Below the pieces are notes generated by a model. The model was given only the letters and a program-made list of their open reading frames with translations. It made no database searches and was not told the origin of the DNA. Source: Sphingobium scionense (GTDB lineage: Bacteria; Pseudomonadota; Alphaproteobacteria; Sphingomonadales; Sphingomonadaceae). From it: a DNA stretch of 64,000 nucleotides. The position numbers and the translations under genes are program-made. Each line of letters begins with the position of its first letter. Positions within the stretch are counted from its first letter, which is position 1. The DNA lies in assembly GCF_014197035.1 (NCBI RefSeq), contig NZ_JACIEU010000014.1:62001-126000 (forward strand). Direction: 5' to 3'. Positions 1 through 8,855 of this stretch are shown here, piece by piece.

Positions 1-341
1 ATCAGCATGGCGACCAGGAACACGACGACCGGTAGGGCCATGTGATTCAGGGACGGCATGAGGGCGCCGGTGATGATGTGCGACACGGCGCCGATTGCGA
101 TGCCGAGCCACAGGCATAGCATTGCCGACAGGCAGTTCGCCAGCGACGTGGGGCGCGTAAACCACGCGATGAAACCAGCGAACATCACCCATACTTCAAG
201 GCTCAGCGCGGCGCTGAGCCAGGCAGCAAACGCGGCCACGACGGAGGCGATCAGTGTCCAGAGGAGGAACTTGTCGCGGGTGTCGCGGGGACTGGCCGAT
301 GGTGGCATCTGCGAAGCTTCCGGCACTTGTGAGCTACTCAT
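1..341 (-). CDS. DUF1097-like inner-membrane protein (partial)
   Basis: This gene runs off the left edge, so only the first 113 residues are visible. It starts at the ATG at 341-339 (Met-Ser-Ser-Ser), with an AAAGG ribosome site about 8 bases upstream. After a short polar N-terminus rich in Ser and Pro there are about four hydrophobic segments (roughly residues 25-45, 50-62, 68-90 and 100-113). The small polytopic layout and the sequence style resemble the DUF1097 family of inner-membrane proteins of unknown function. No catalytic motif is visible. It is probably the last gene of, or downstream from, the SDR gene at 410-1165, which lies 68 bases upstream on the same strand. The family call is from memory and moderately sure. 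Confidence 0.6.
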   Translation of the reverse strand, partial: MSSSQVPEASQMPPSASPRDTRDKFLLWTLIASVVAAFAAWLSAALSLEVWVMFAGFIAWFTRPTSLANCLSAMLCLWLGIAIGAVSHIITGALMPSLNHMALPVVVFLVAML

Positions 342-409
342 TGCGATGGCCTTTCGTAGATATCGGGTTGGGGTCGTGCCGAGGATCGGACTTCGAGTGA
401 CTGCGGCAA

Positions 410-1165
410 CTAGGCAGGATTCAGATTGGCGTAGATTTGCGGATACGATCCGTTCTGCAGGGCCATTCGCAGTGCCTTGACCCGCTCGACCAGGATCTCG
501 CCGTTGTCCGGTGCAGGCTTTTGGAGGAGGTCGAAGACTTCCGCGAGATAGTCGGCGAGCGGCATGGCAGCGGGATCGCTCGCCTGCAGGGCACCCGCGA
601 GTTCGGTCTGAACATAAGGCGGTGGAAGTTCGATGACTTCGATCGGCATATGCCGGAGTTGATGGCGCAGCGATTGCAGCCACGAGTGAAGAAACGCCTT
701 GCTCGCGCAATAAGTAGGAAAATTGGAGCGCGGCACGAAGGCCAGACCCGAGGTTGTGGTGATGATAGTCGCTGACGGCTGCCGCCCCAGCGTCGGCAAC
801 AGGGCTGCCGTCAGCCGCAGGACTCCGACGATGTTCGTCTCGATGATGGAGAGCGAGGTGGCGATGTCGATCGTATCGCCATCCCAGGCTTCGAGCCGGG
901 AAATGCCGGCATTGTTCACGAGCACGTCCAGGTCAGGGAAAAGGGCGCCAACCTCGTCGACAAGGTGCGCGATCGCCGCGGGATCCCGCATGTTCACCTG
1001 CACGCCATGCATTCCCGGGCAGGCGGCGGTGATCTCGTCGATAAGCGGTTGGCGGCGGCCCGCGATGATGACCTGATTGCCAAGTTGGTGGAACGTCTCG
1101 GCGAGACCCCGGCCGATGCCGCTCGTACCGCCGGTTATAAGAATGGTGCGATCCGTCAAAAGCAT
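410..1165 (-). CDS. SDR family NAD(P)-dependent oxidoreductase
   Basis: A classical short-chain dehydrogenase/reductase of 251 residues, cytosolic, with unknown substrate. The dinucleotide-binding motif TGGTSGIG is at residues 11-18, the NNAG structural motif at 84-87, the catalytic Ser near 139, and the YCASK active site has Tyr152 and Lys156. Length is normal for the family. It resembles the DltE-like or carbonyl-reductase branch of SDRs, which says little about substrate. It lies 15 bases downstream of the NmrA-like gene on the same strand, so the two are probably co-transcribed and controlled by the divergent AraC gene at 2261. Confidence 0.85.
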   Translation of the reverse strand: MLLTDRTILITGGTSGIGRGLAETFHQLGNQVIIAGRRQPLIDEITAACPGMHGVQVNMRDPAAIAHLVDEVGALFPDLDVLVNNAGISRLEAWDGDTIDIATSLSIIETNIVGVLRLTAALLPTLGRQPSATIITTTSGLAFVPRSNFPTYCASKAFLHSWLQSLRHQLRHMPIEVIELPPPYVQTELAGALQASDPAAMPLADYLAEVFDLLQKPAPDNGEILVERVKALRMALQNGSYPQIYANLNPA

Positions 1166-1180
1166 GACGTCATCCTCCTG

Positions 1181-2089
1181 CTAGGGGTGTATCCGTTGGT
1201 TGACCTGGCCAAGCACGGCGGGCTTGAGCGTGTCCTCGCACCATTGACGGAAGCTGGTTGGCGTGGAATTTTCTACCGTCCTCGGCACCGTCAGATCGAG
1301 GCCCTGATCCTTCGCCCAAGCCATATCGGCCATGCCTCTCGCCATGGCGGCGGTCATACCGAACTGCACGAACCGGGCGTTATAGGCGTCGAGACGGATC
1401 TGCTCATAGATGACCGGCTTGCCGAGCACGTCGGAAAGGATCTCGGCCATGTCATTGAATGAAATATCCTCGGGACCGAGAACCGGCACCTCGCTCTGAC
1501 CGGTCCAGCTGTCGTCGAGCAACCAGCGCGTCGCGACCGCTGCAATGTCGCGCGTCGCGACGCTTGGTAGCTTGAGATCGCCGGCGATCGGCAGAAAGAA
1601 CTTGCCGTGCTCCTGGATTGTGCCTGCCTGCCGGGCAATATTGTCCATGAAGGACGGCATGGCGAGACTACGAAGCGCTACGCCAGTACCGGCGATCAGG
1701 TCGTCCATCGCCAGCGAGCCAGCGACATAACCGGCCCTGCCGGCGAGCGGCGAACCCCGTCCGAGCGCGGTGATCGATACGACGCGCTTGATACCATGCT
1801 CATCCAGGGCGGCGACAGCGGGGCGCGTGAAATCAACGTAAGCAGCCATGACCGAAACCGCCTTCGGATCGGGAGGCACGAGCCAGAACACGGCGTCGGC
1901 TCCATCGAATGCACGGCTCACGACGCCAGCGTCACCATGAGAGCCGTTGATGACTTCGGCGCGGCTGCGCACCTCGTCGGGCAGATGCGATGGATCGCGC
2001 GCGATTACCCGGATCGGCGCGTCCGCCCGAAGGAGGATTTGGACAAGTTGCCGACCGATAAGGCCGGTCGGGGCGGTCACAACGATCAT
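1181..2089 (-). CDS. NmrA-like NAD(P)-binding oxidoreductase
   Basis: A 302-residue Rossmann-fold protein of the NmrA/atypical SDR type. Translation most likely starts at the ATG at 2089 (Met-Ile-Val-Val), with GGAG about 7 bases upstream; the reading frame stays open further upstream, but that stretch is Arg/Pro-rich and does not look coding. The N-terminal strand and glycine motif (TGLIGR, residues about 8-13) bind the dinucleotide, and the YxxxK motif of classical SDRs is absent. Relatives act as NAD(P)H-binding redox sensors, quinone oxidoreductases or azoreductase-like proteins; which applies here cannot be told. It is divergent from the AraC gene at 2261 with a 171-base shared regulatory gap and leads the pair with the SDR at 410-1165. 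Confidence 0.82.
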   Translation of the reverse strand: MIVVTAPTGLIGRQLVQILLRADAPIRVIARDPSHLPDEVRSRAEVINGSHGDAGVVSRAFDGADAVFWLVPPDPKAVSVMAAYVDFTRPAVAALDEHGIKRVVSITALGRGSPLAGRAGYVAGSLAMDDLIAGTGVALRSLAMPSFMDNIARQAGTIQEHGKFFLPIAGDLKLPSVATRDIAAVATRWLLDDSWTGQSEVPVLGPEDISFNDMAEILSDVLGKPVIYEQIRLDAYNARFVQFGMTAAMARGMADMAWAKDQGLDLTVPRTVENSTPTSFRQWCEDTLKPAVLGQVNQRIHP

Positions 2090-2260
2090 GCTCAACTCCG
2101 GTGTATGTTGGCCGAGGCGCGGCCATGTCCGCGCTCCATTGGCTCGCGGGAGGGGTGGTCCCGTCGTCGCCATTCTGTCTGGCAGAGTATGTAGGCGGTT
2201 GCGCCGGGACGATCTATGCGCGATAATCTGCATTTCCTTTGCGATCATCCGAGACTTGCT

Positions 2261-3274
2261 ATGGACCCGCTATCCGACATCCTCTCTTTGTTGAAGCCAC
2301 ACGCCTATGTTTCGTCGGGCTTCGATGCGGGAGGTGACTGGGCCGTCCAGTTCGGCGACCAGCACAAGCTCATCAAATGCTATGCGATCGTGTCGGGTGG
2401 CTGCTGGCTCGCCGTCGAGGGTGTCGGCGATCCCGTGCGGTTGGAGGCCGGCGATTGCTTCGTGCTGCCTTCGGGCCATCCCTTCAGGCTTGGCAGCGAT
2501 ATCGACGGACCTGCGATCGGAGCCGGAGAGATATTCCCAACCGCGCGAAGGGGCGACGTCGTCACGCTCAACGGCGGCGGTGGATTATTCCTGGTCGGCA
2601 GCCGGTTCGGGATTTCAGGCAATCATGCCGACATGCTGCTCGGTCTGCTCCCTCCTATCGTTCACATCCGCGATCAGTCTGCGCAGGTGGCCCTGCGATC
2701 TTTGGTCGAGCAGATGATGAGGGAACTGCGCGACGACCAGCCTGGCAACAGCCTTGCCGTGCAGCATCTGGCGCATCTGATGCTGGTGCAAGCGCTGCGT
2801 GTGCATCTGGACTCGAGCGACGGCAACCGGGTCGGTTGGTTTTTCACGTTGGCAGACAAACATCTAGGCGCTGCGATCAAGGCAATCCATGCCGATCCCG
2901 CATATCCCTGGTGCCTCCAACAGCTCGGCGAGGTCGCCGGTATGTCGCGCTCGACCTTTGCCCTCAGGTTCAAGGAGCGGGTCGGTGAGCCGCCAATGCA
3001 ATATGTAACACGGTGGCGAATGCTCCTGGCCTGCGAGAGGCTGGAGCACTCTGACGACACTGTTTCGGCGATTGCTATCTCCCTGGGCTATGAATCGGAG
3101 AGCGCGTTCAGCACGGCCTTCAAGCGTATAATGGGCTGTTCCCCTCGGCGCTACGGGCGCGTAACCCGATCGGGGTTTGGCTTGCCGCCGCGTCGTTCGG
3201 CCCTACTTCATGCAGTCGAGGAGGAAATCTGCGAAGAGGTGGTACAGGAACGCCGCTACCGCCACCTTGCATAA
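2261..3274 (+). CDS. AraC family regulator with N-terminal cupin domain
   Basis: A transcription regulator of 337 residues. The N-terminal half (about 1-190) is a cupin-type sensor domain of the kind often fused to AraC regulators, and residues about 225-320 form the double helix-turn-helix with the recognisable second-helix region (QYVTRWRM) and the closing Gly-Tyr-Glu-Ser motif. I chose the ATG at 2261 because the protein then begins Met-Asp-Pro-Leu-Ser, as does its paralogue at 16505-17422. An upstream in-frame ATG at 2216 exists. The C-terminus has about 35 extra residues compared with the paralogue, possibly from loss of an earlier stop. It probably regulates the divergent NmrA/SDR pair. 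Confidence 0.88.
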   Translation: MDPLSDILSLLKPHAYVSSGFDAGGDWAVQFGDQHKLIKCYAIVSGGCWLAVEGVGDPVRLEAGDCFVLPSGHPFRLGSDIDGPAIGAGEIFPTARRGDVVTLNGGGGLFLVGSRFGISGNHADMLLGLLPPIVHIRDQSAQVALRSLVEQMMRELRDDQPGNSLAVQHLAHLMLVQALRVHLDSSDGNRVGWFFTLADKHLGAAIKAIHADPAYPWCLQQLGEVAGMSRSTFALRFKERVGEPPMQYVTRWRMLLACERLEHSDDTVSAIAISLGYESESAFSTAFKRIMGCSPRRYGRVTRSGFGLPPRRSALLHAVEEEICEEVVQERRYRHLA

Positions 3275-3372
3275 GCCGGCATTCACAACTCCACTTCCTC
3301 ACCCTGCGCTCCTGACTTTGAGCGACCTTGCGCAGGCAAGCATCTCCCCTGCGGCGTCGGCCGGCTCGCCGC

Positions 3373-4290
3373 TCATGCGAAGGTCACGTTCACGAGTTGC
3401 AGCGATTCCTCCCAGAGACGTGCTGCCACGGCAGTGTCCAGTGCTCGCACCGGAGACTTCTCAGCGGTGGGAAAACCGCGCGCACCGCCAAATCCGTCCG
3501 GGCCGTAATAGGCGCCATTACGTGCCGCCGGATCTGTCGCTGCAAAGAGAGTGGGCAACGCGCCTTGAGCCGCGGATTGGAACATCAGCCGAAAGAGGCG
3601 ACGCAGAACGAAAATGGCAAGACGGGGACGGCCCGGCGCGTTGTAGAGAAGTCCGGTGCGCGAGAGGCCGGGATGAGCCCCCATGCTTTGGATACCCCAT
3701 CCGGCCGCCTCGCTGCGGCGGCCCAGTTCAAGGGCGAACATTTCACAGGCAAGCTTTGACTGCGCATAGACTTGCATTGGCCTGTAGCCGCGTTCGGCTT
3801 GGAGATCGTCGAAGTTGATCGCACCCCTGCGGGAGGCAATGCTGCCGACCGTTACAACGCGAGGTTTCTTGCCGGCTTTCAACAGGGGCAGTAAGTGCGC
3901 CGTCAGCGCGAAATGGCCGAGATAATTCGTGCCGAATTGTAGTTCGAAACCGTCACTGGTTTCGAAGCGCTGCGGCGGGGTCATGACACCGGCATTGTTG
4001 ATCAGGATATCGAGGCTATCCTGCTCGCGCGCAATCTGCGCTGCGAACTCGGCGACCGAGGCGAGCTTGGCTAGGTCAAGCAAGGCGAACCGAACCTGCG
4101 CTTCGGGCATAACAGCCTTGATCGCTGCAACGGCATCAGCGCCCTTCTCAGGATTGCGCCCAGCAATCACGACACTGGCGCCAGCGCGTGCCAGAGCCAA
4201 TGCATCTTCATACGCCAAGCCGCCGGTGCCTGTGACGATCGCCGAGCGACCCTGTTGCGGCGGAATCTTCTCAGTCGTCCATTTCGTCAT
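3373..4290 (-). CDS. SDR family oxidoreductase (retinol-dehydrogenase-like)
   Basis: A 305-residue short-chain dehydrogenase with the start at 4290 (Met-Thr-Lys-Trp), preceded by AAGG. The glycine motif is a shortened TGTGGL, NNAG follows the fourth strand, and the active site is YAQSK. The long C-terminal part, with conserved AQGALPTLFAAT and AYYGPDG patches, places it in the retinol dehydrogenase/protochlorophyllide-reductase-like group. It is clearly paralogous to the proteins at 12167-13288 and 14403-15314, which share the same N-terminal pattern and C-terminal patches. The substrate is unknown. It is oriented tail-to-tail with the AraC gene at 2261 and 183 bases downstream of the DUF2306 gene. 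Confidence 0.87.
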   Translation of the reverse strand: MTKWTTEKIPPQQGRSAIVTGTGGLAYEDALALARAGASVVIAGRNPEKGADAVAAIKAVMPEAQVRFALLDLAKLASVAEFAAQIAREQDSLDILINNAGVMTPPQRFETSDGFELQFGTNYLGHFALTAHLLPLLKAGKKPRVVTVGSIASRRGAINFDDLQAERGYRPMQVYAQSKLACEMFALELGRRSEAAGWGIQSMGAHPGLSRTGLLYNAPGRPRLAIFVLRRLFRLMFQSAAQGALPTLFAATDPAARNGAYYGPDGFGGARGFPTAEKSPVRALDTAVAARLWEESLQLVNVTFA

Positions 4291-4473
4291 GAATAGCCCT
4301 TGGTTCTCCGGTTGTGGCAAAGGCACCGCGGGACAATTGTCCTGGACCCGCTCGGCCTTTCGCCTTCATCCTCACCAAGCCTGTGGAGCCACCAATTGCC
4401 ATGCCCGAAGCGGCAAGAAACCTGCCCGTTCCTGCATTTCGTTCGATGCAGAAGGTCGCTGGCTGGACATCGC

Positions 4474-5349
4474 CTACAGCGACACTTCCGCAATCCCGCT
4501 GATCATTCTTGGTCCCCAGTTGCGGGCGGTGAAGTTCCATGTCGCGAAGATGATGAAGGCGCTGGCGGCAAAGAGCATTGCCGCTGTTCCCAGGCTGGCG
4601 ACTGTTCCATGCTCCTGCCGCCGCGACCTGATGAACGATTCAGCGACAAGGAGATTGGGAACGTAAAAGAAGAACATCATGATCGCGTCGAACCATCCGG
4701 TGAAGCCGCGTTCGATGCCGATACCACCTGTCACCACGTGCCAGGCGCCATATTCCATTCGATAGAGCCAGGAACCGACAGTCAGTGCGAAGAGCCGGAT
4801 CGCCCACGCGCGATGCTCCCGATAGCGGCCCGCCCGGGCGCGAGAGTACGCCATGAGAGCGCACAGTACCATCAACGCCCCGTAGATGCCGAAGCCGACA
4901 TCCATCAGCGGGCCGCCGACCGTGCCTCGTCCCAGTATGAATCCGAGTCCGCCAAGACCCGCGAACCCGGCCGAAAGGACGTAGATGCGGCCCAGCCAAC
5001 GATGGAAGACCGGAAAGTTGCGCCGCACACTCTCGAACAGCTGGACCGGGCCAAGCAACAACAGCACGCCCCCCGCCATGAAATGAGCGCCAATAGCGGC
5101 TGTCGAAAGCCATGTTCGTTCGTCATAGAGGTCGGGAAGGGACTCGTTCCATCGCTCGCCGGAACCGCCCATGACAGATCCGCCGAAGAAACCGATGATA
5201 TAGACGGCGAAGATGGCGCCGCTGATCCAACTGGCGAGGATGAGCAGTCGGGCACTCACGCGCAGCGCGGCATGTTGAGTTGTTTCGAGTTTCCTGCCGA
5301 CATCCGACATCCTCACGCGGATCACGGTCGCGTTACTGTCGGTGTTCAT
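4474..5349 (-). CDS. DUF2306-like multi-pass membrane protein
   Basis: A polytopic inner-membrane protein of 291 residues. The start is taken at the ATG at 5349 (Met-Asn-Thr-Asp), with a clear AAGAGG about 7 bases upstream; the open frame continues upstream but overlaps the end region of the next gene and lacks membrane character. Seven or so hydrophobic segments are visible, with conserved-looking histidines in HFMAGG, FHRWLGR and YREHRAW motifs; the HRWLGR block is typical of the DUF2306 family, some of which resemble haem-binding membrane proteins. Function is unknown. It is likely co-transcribed with the DUF2147 protein gene 64 bases upstream. Confidence 0.78.
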   Translation of the reverse strand: MNTDSNATVIRVRMSDVGRKLETTQHAALRVSARLLILASWISGAIFAVYIIGFFGGSVMGGSGERWNESLPDLYDERTWLSTAAIGAHFMAGGVLLLLGPVQLFESVRRNFPVFHRWLGRIYVLSAGFAGLGGLGFILGRGTVGGPLMDVGFGIYGALMVLCALMAYSRARAGRYREHRAWAIRLFALTVGSWLYRMEYGAWHVVTGGIGIERGFTGWFDAIMMFFFYVPNLLVAESFIRSRRQEHGTVASLGTAAMLFAASAFIIFATWNFTARNWGPRMISGIAEVSL

Positions 5350-5413
5350 GGCACGCCTCTTGATGAAAGGCATGTTTGGGCGAGCGGCAGCAAGCTCGGC
5401 TCGACGCCCGAGG

Positions 5414-5884
5414 TCACTGCGCGCGACGCAGAACCATAGTCCTACCCAGCATCGGGGTGCCCATATAGGCACGCAGCTCCATCTTACCGCCGACCAGGGA
5501 AACGCGTGCGGAGAGTGACCGGCCTGACGACGGGTCGTACATATTGCCGCCTTCCCAGCGCCGGTCACGTGCATCCCACGCGAGATTGGTAATGAAGACG
5601 ATACCCTTGAGCGAACGGTCCCTCAGCTTCGGGTCGGGATTATGCGTATCCTTCTTGAAGGTCTTGCCATCCGCTTCGACGAGGCGCACGCCATAGATCG
5701 AGCGGGCCGCATAACTCCCTCCCGCATCGAACATCTCAAACTTGACGTTGCCGTCTTCAGCCTCCCAAATCCCAATGATCTGACTTGGTGAGGTGGCTTG
5801 TGCGAGAGCAACTCCTACCGGCAAGCTCGTCATTGCCGGTATCAGCACAGCAGCCAGCAACGGTTTCCTGATGAATTCCAGCAT
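5414..5884 (-). CDS. DUF2147 domain periplasmic protein
   Basis: A 156-residue exported protein. The first about 28 residues form a signal peptide (Lys near the N-terminus, hydrophobic core, Ala-Leu-Ala-Gln cleavage region). The mature part starts with the I-G-I-W-E pattern and contains LRDRSLKG and the W-E-G-G-N-M-Y-D-P block near residue 111, which are hallmarks of the DUF2147 lipocalin-like family. A GAAGGA ribosome site precedes the start. Members are periplasmic or outer-membrane proteins of unknown function. It probably forms a unit with the downstream DUF2306 gene. Confidence 0.82.
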   Translation of the reverse strand: MLEFIRKPLLAAVLIPAMTSLPVGVALAQATSPSQIIGIWEAEDGNVKFEMFDAGGSYAARSIYGVRLVEADGKTFKKDTHNPDPKLRDRSLKGIVFITNLAWDARDRRWEGGNMYDPSSGRSLSARVSLVGGKMELRAYMGTPMLGRTMVLRRAQ

Positions 5885-6070
5885 AGGGCGTTCCTTCGGG
5901 CCTCTCCAACTGACCGGCCGGGAAGCCGCGCGCTAAGCTTCAGTGCGACCCGAAGGCTCGGCGTTTTCTGTGGAGGCAATGCGTCCGCGATCATCCCGGC
6001 GATTGCGTTGTGTCCCAAAGCTACGTGACGACTGGCGTCTACAGAATGCCGAATAGCGCAAACTTTCTGC

Positions 6071-7018
6071 CTATTCCTGCATCCTCGCCTGGGGAGGACA
6101 GTGTCGATCCAAGGACGATGCCAGGCGGCATGTAGCCATCACAGTTTCGCGTAGCCAACGATGACCGGGATCGGCATCCATGCGCGGATGCCACATCGCC
6201 GATATGGCTATCTCGGGCGTAGGAACCGGCAGGTCGAAAACGCTCAAGCCTTCCATGACGGGATCGGCGCTGCGAGCGCATGAACCTGGTACGAGCGCGA
6301 TCAGGTCAGATTGACGAGCGATGCGGAGGGCGTCCGAAAAACCGGGGACAACGACCGTGATTTCCCGGCGTAGGCCGAGTTCGCCAAGCGCATCATCGAC
6401 CGGTCCGACGAACGCTCCCCTGCGTGACGCCACGACATGTTTGCAAGTGGCATAGAGCGCGGGCGTCACTGCCGAGGCCAGCAAAGGATGCCCAGTCCGA
6501 ACCGCGCCAACGAAGCGATCGCGGAAAATCGATTGTGCGCGTATTTCAGGCGCAAAGTCCCCAAGCACACCAATATCAAGGTCAATCTCCCCTTCGCGGA
6601 GAGCAGCGGAATTCTTGTTCGGTTTTGGCGCGAAGCGGATGCGCGCGCGCGGCGCCTGTGATGTCAGGGCCGCAACGATGGGGCCGGAAAACATTTCGAT
6701 GAACCCCTCGTTTGAGCGGATCGTGAATGATCGTTCCATCGTCGCGATGTCGACGTTGGCGGATTTCGGGCTGAGGACGGCCCGCACATCGCGAGCGAGG
6801 GCGTGAACCTGGTCTCGTATTTCTGCGGCCCTGGGCGTTGGCACCAGTTTACGGCCCGCCCGGACAAGCAACGGATCACCCGTAGCCGCGCGGAGACGGG
6901 CCAGAGTGCGGCTCATGGCCGAGGCACTCAAGCCAAGACGCTTTGCCGCACCGGTGACGCTTCCCTCGGCGAGAAGCGTGTCCAACGCCGAAAGCAGGTT
7001 CATGTCTATGGTGGTCAT
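6071..7018 (-). CDS. LysR family transcriptional regulator
   Basis: A 315-residue LysR-type regulator. Residues 5-65 carry the winged helix-turn-helix (core GAAKRLGLSASAMSRTLARL), followed by a periplasmic-binding-protein-like effector domain (about 95-300). The N-terminus Met-Asp-Met-Asn-Leu-Leu is the usual LysR start pattern. It is transcribed away from the hydrolase gene at 7148 across a 129-base gap, the usual arrangement for a LysR regulator and its target, so that gene is the best candidate for regulation. The co-inducer cannot be deduced. Confidence 0.92.
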   Translation of the reverse strand: MTTIDMNLLSALDTLLAEGSVTGAAKRLGLSASAMSRTLARLRAATGDPLLVRAGRKLVPTPRAAEIRDQVHALARDVRAVLSPKSANVDIATMERSFTIRSNEGFIEMFSGPIVAALTSQAPRARIRFAPKPNKNSAALREGEIDLDIGVLGDFAPEIRAQSIFRDRFVGAVRTGHPLLASAVTPALYATCKHVVASRRGAFVGPVDDALGELGLRREITVVVPGFSDALRIARQSDLIALVPGSCARSADPVMEGLSVFDLPVPTPEIAISAMWHPRMDADPGHRWLRETVMATCRLASSLDRHCPPQARMQE

Positions 7019-7147
7019 GAGGCCAGCTTAGATTGCCACCGCGATCTAATATAGCGTCTTATGCAACTATAATGTGAATCTGATGCGTCTGGCGCTTGTT
7101 CGGAACCTCCTGCATGTAGACAGCAACCTCCTCAGCGGAAACTTGTC

Positions 7148-8290
7148 ATGCCTGGCGACACACCATATTCCGGAAATCGGCGACTAGCGGATCGAAGGCC
7201 TGAAACCGACTGGCGGAATGTCCTGCCGACCGGAGCGCCTGGCGCTTCTCAAGGCACGCCATATTCCTTCTGGGTTAGGGAAGGCGATGCCACCAAACTG
7301 GCTGTCATTCTTGCTGGCGGCGGCGCTTGCTGGACAGGTGAGAACTGTGCGCTTCACGGTAGGCCATTTTACCGACCCTTTGCGGGACTTGGCGACGGCC
7401 CAAGTGATTTCGGCGGCATCTTCGACAGCGAAAATCCGGAAAACCCCCTCGCCGATTATACTCTGGTCTATCTTCCAACGGCGAACGGCGACGTGTTTCT
7501 CGGTGATTCCATCACGACCTATGATGTGCCCGAAAGCGACGATCGCCCCCCAGGCAAGATCGACATCCTGCACAAGGGCTATGACAATGCGGTCTGTGCG
7601 CTGGATTGGATGTTCAGTGCTTACCCGGACCCGAAGACCGTTGCGGTCATCGGCTGGAGCGCTGGGGCGATCGCATCCCCGGTCTACACGCATATTGTGG
7701 CGGAGAATTACCCGGCCGCTCTGATCAGGCACTTCGCCGATGGCGGAGGTGCCTATCGGGCCGGGGAGAAACTCGTGCCGCTGTTTGCATCCTGGGGGAC
7801 CGCGAACGTCCTCAGAAGGATCAGTGGGTTTCAGGATATCGAGATCGAGGCCCTCTCACTGGAAGACCTCTACGTCCGCGCTGCCGAACTGCATCCTGAA
7901 ATCACGTTCCACCAATATAACGAGCGTCACGACGCCATACAGGGGCTCTTCCTGCATCTCATGGGGGTCGCTTCTCCAGACGTGGGGGCGAACATGGACG
8001 AGGCGCACGCTTATATCCGCGAACGTGTTCCGAACTTTCGAACTTACACAAGTTGGGGACATGACGAAGGCATTATCGGAGGATATTACGACGCAGTACC
8101 AGCGCTGAACGCTCTGGATAACCGCGGACGTCCTCACGTCCTGGATCGCTTCTACACCCGTCAGGTCAACGGGGTGCGCTTCCTTGATTGGTTCGCAGCG
8201 GCTCTCGGGGGCGATTCAGTGGAGAACGTGGCCTGCATCGACAGCGAAAAGCAAGAGCATCATTGGGTGAGACCCGGCTTTCCACGGTGA
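7148..8290 (+). CDS. Pectinacetylesterase-family alpha/beta hydrolase
   Basis: A 380-residue hydrolase. An oxyanion-type motif GGGACW (residues about 57-62), the nucleophile elbow GWSAGA (about 171-176) and late Asp/His residues match the pectinacetylesterase/Notum-like branch of alpha/beta hydrolases. No signal peptide is visible, unusual for enzymes acting on pectin, so a cytosolic carboxylesterase acting on a small ester is equally likely. The start ATG has GCGGAA about 7 bases upstream. It is divergent from the LysR gene. Family assignment is good, substrate unknown. Confidence 0.75.
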   Translation: MPGDTPYSGNRRLADRRPETDWRNVLPTGAPGASQGTPYSFWVREGDATKLAVILAGGGACWTGENCALHGRPFYRPFAGLGDGPSDFGGIFDSENPENPLADYTLVYLPTANGDVFLGDSITTYDVPESDDRPPGKIDILHKGYDNAVCALDWMFSAYPDPKTVAVIGWSAGAIASPVYTHIVAENYPAALIRHFADGGGAYRAGEKLVPLFASWGTANVLRRISGFQDIEIEALSLEDLYVRAAELHPEITFHQYNERHDAIQGLFLHLMGVASPDVGANMDEAHAYIRERVPNFRTYTSWGHDEGIIGGYYDAVPALNALDNRGRPHVLDRFYTRQVNGVRFLDWFAAALGGDSVENVACIDSEKQEHHWVRPGFPR

Positions 8291-8332
8291 TCTGTTCTGC
8301 ACGGCTAACCTTGGCGATCGGACGGTAATGTC

Positions 8333-8378
8333 TTGACATTCGCTAGGCACCTTACATATTTGCTAGGTGTCTAGCGAA
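8333..8378 (+). promoter_or_regulatory. Promoter overlapped by an inverted-repeat operator for the MarR gene
   Basis: A TTGACA hexamer at 8333-8338 is followed, after 16-17 bases, by a TATAAT-like CATATT/ATATTT at 8355-8361. Arms TTCGCTAGGCACCT (8339-8352) and AGGTGTCTAGCGAA (8365-8378) form a 14-base inverted repeat with a single mismatch. They flank the -10 element, so a bound dimer would block transcription. The MarR start codon lies at 8394, so autorepression of the MarR-epimerase operon is the natural reading. Confidence 0.75.
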
Positions 8379-8393
8379 TTGAAAGGTGCGCCA

Positions 8394-8855
8394 ATGGGTG
8401 ATGAACTGCAGGGCTCAGGTCGCGATATCATCGGAGCATGGGCTAAGCGATGTTACTTTGCCGGCCGGGCGGTCATGGATTCCACCCTGCGCCCTTATGA
8501 CCTCGGATCCGTGCAATGGTATGTGCTCCACCAGCTCGTGAATGACGGGCCGACGATGCAGCGCGATCTCGTGCGGCTGCTCGGAATCGAACGCGCCACG
8601 ATGACCGGCCTTGTCGCGACACTCGTGCGCAAGGGGCTGGTCGCGCAGGAGCCCGACCGGGTCGATCAGCGCCAGAGGCTCCTGCGCATCACCGCCGCCG
8701 GCGAGGCCCTGTGGCGCACCTTGCCTGACCTCTCCTTCATTCGCTCGGCCGCGTTCGACGGCATCGATGATACCGACATCGCAACAGCGGTGAGGGTGCT
8801 TCGGATCGCAACGGAGCGGCTCGAAAATACCGCTCACAAAGGAACAAAGTCATGA
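8394..8855 (+). CDS. MarR family transcriptional regulator
   Basis: A 153-residue winged-helix regulator. The helix-turn-helix and wing span residues about 45-110, with the typical LLGIERATMTGLVATL recognition region and the D-x-R-x-R wing (VDQRQR). I start it at the ATG at 8394 because GAAAGG sits 7 bases upstream; a GTG at 8367 lies inside the operator repeat and is less likely. Its stop overlaps the start of the downstream epimerase gene by four bases, so the two are translationally coupled. It probably represses its own operon through the inverted repeat just upstream. The ligand is unknown. Confidence 0.92.
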   Translation: MGDELQGSGRDIIGAWAKRCYFAGRAVMDSTLRPYDLGSVQWYVLHQLVNDGPTMQRDLVRLLGIERATMTGLVATLVRKGLVAQEPDRVDQRQRLLRITAAGEALWRTLPDLSFIRSAAFDGIDDTDIATAVRVLRIATERLENTAHKGTKS

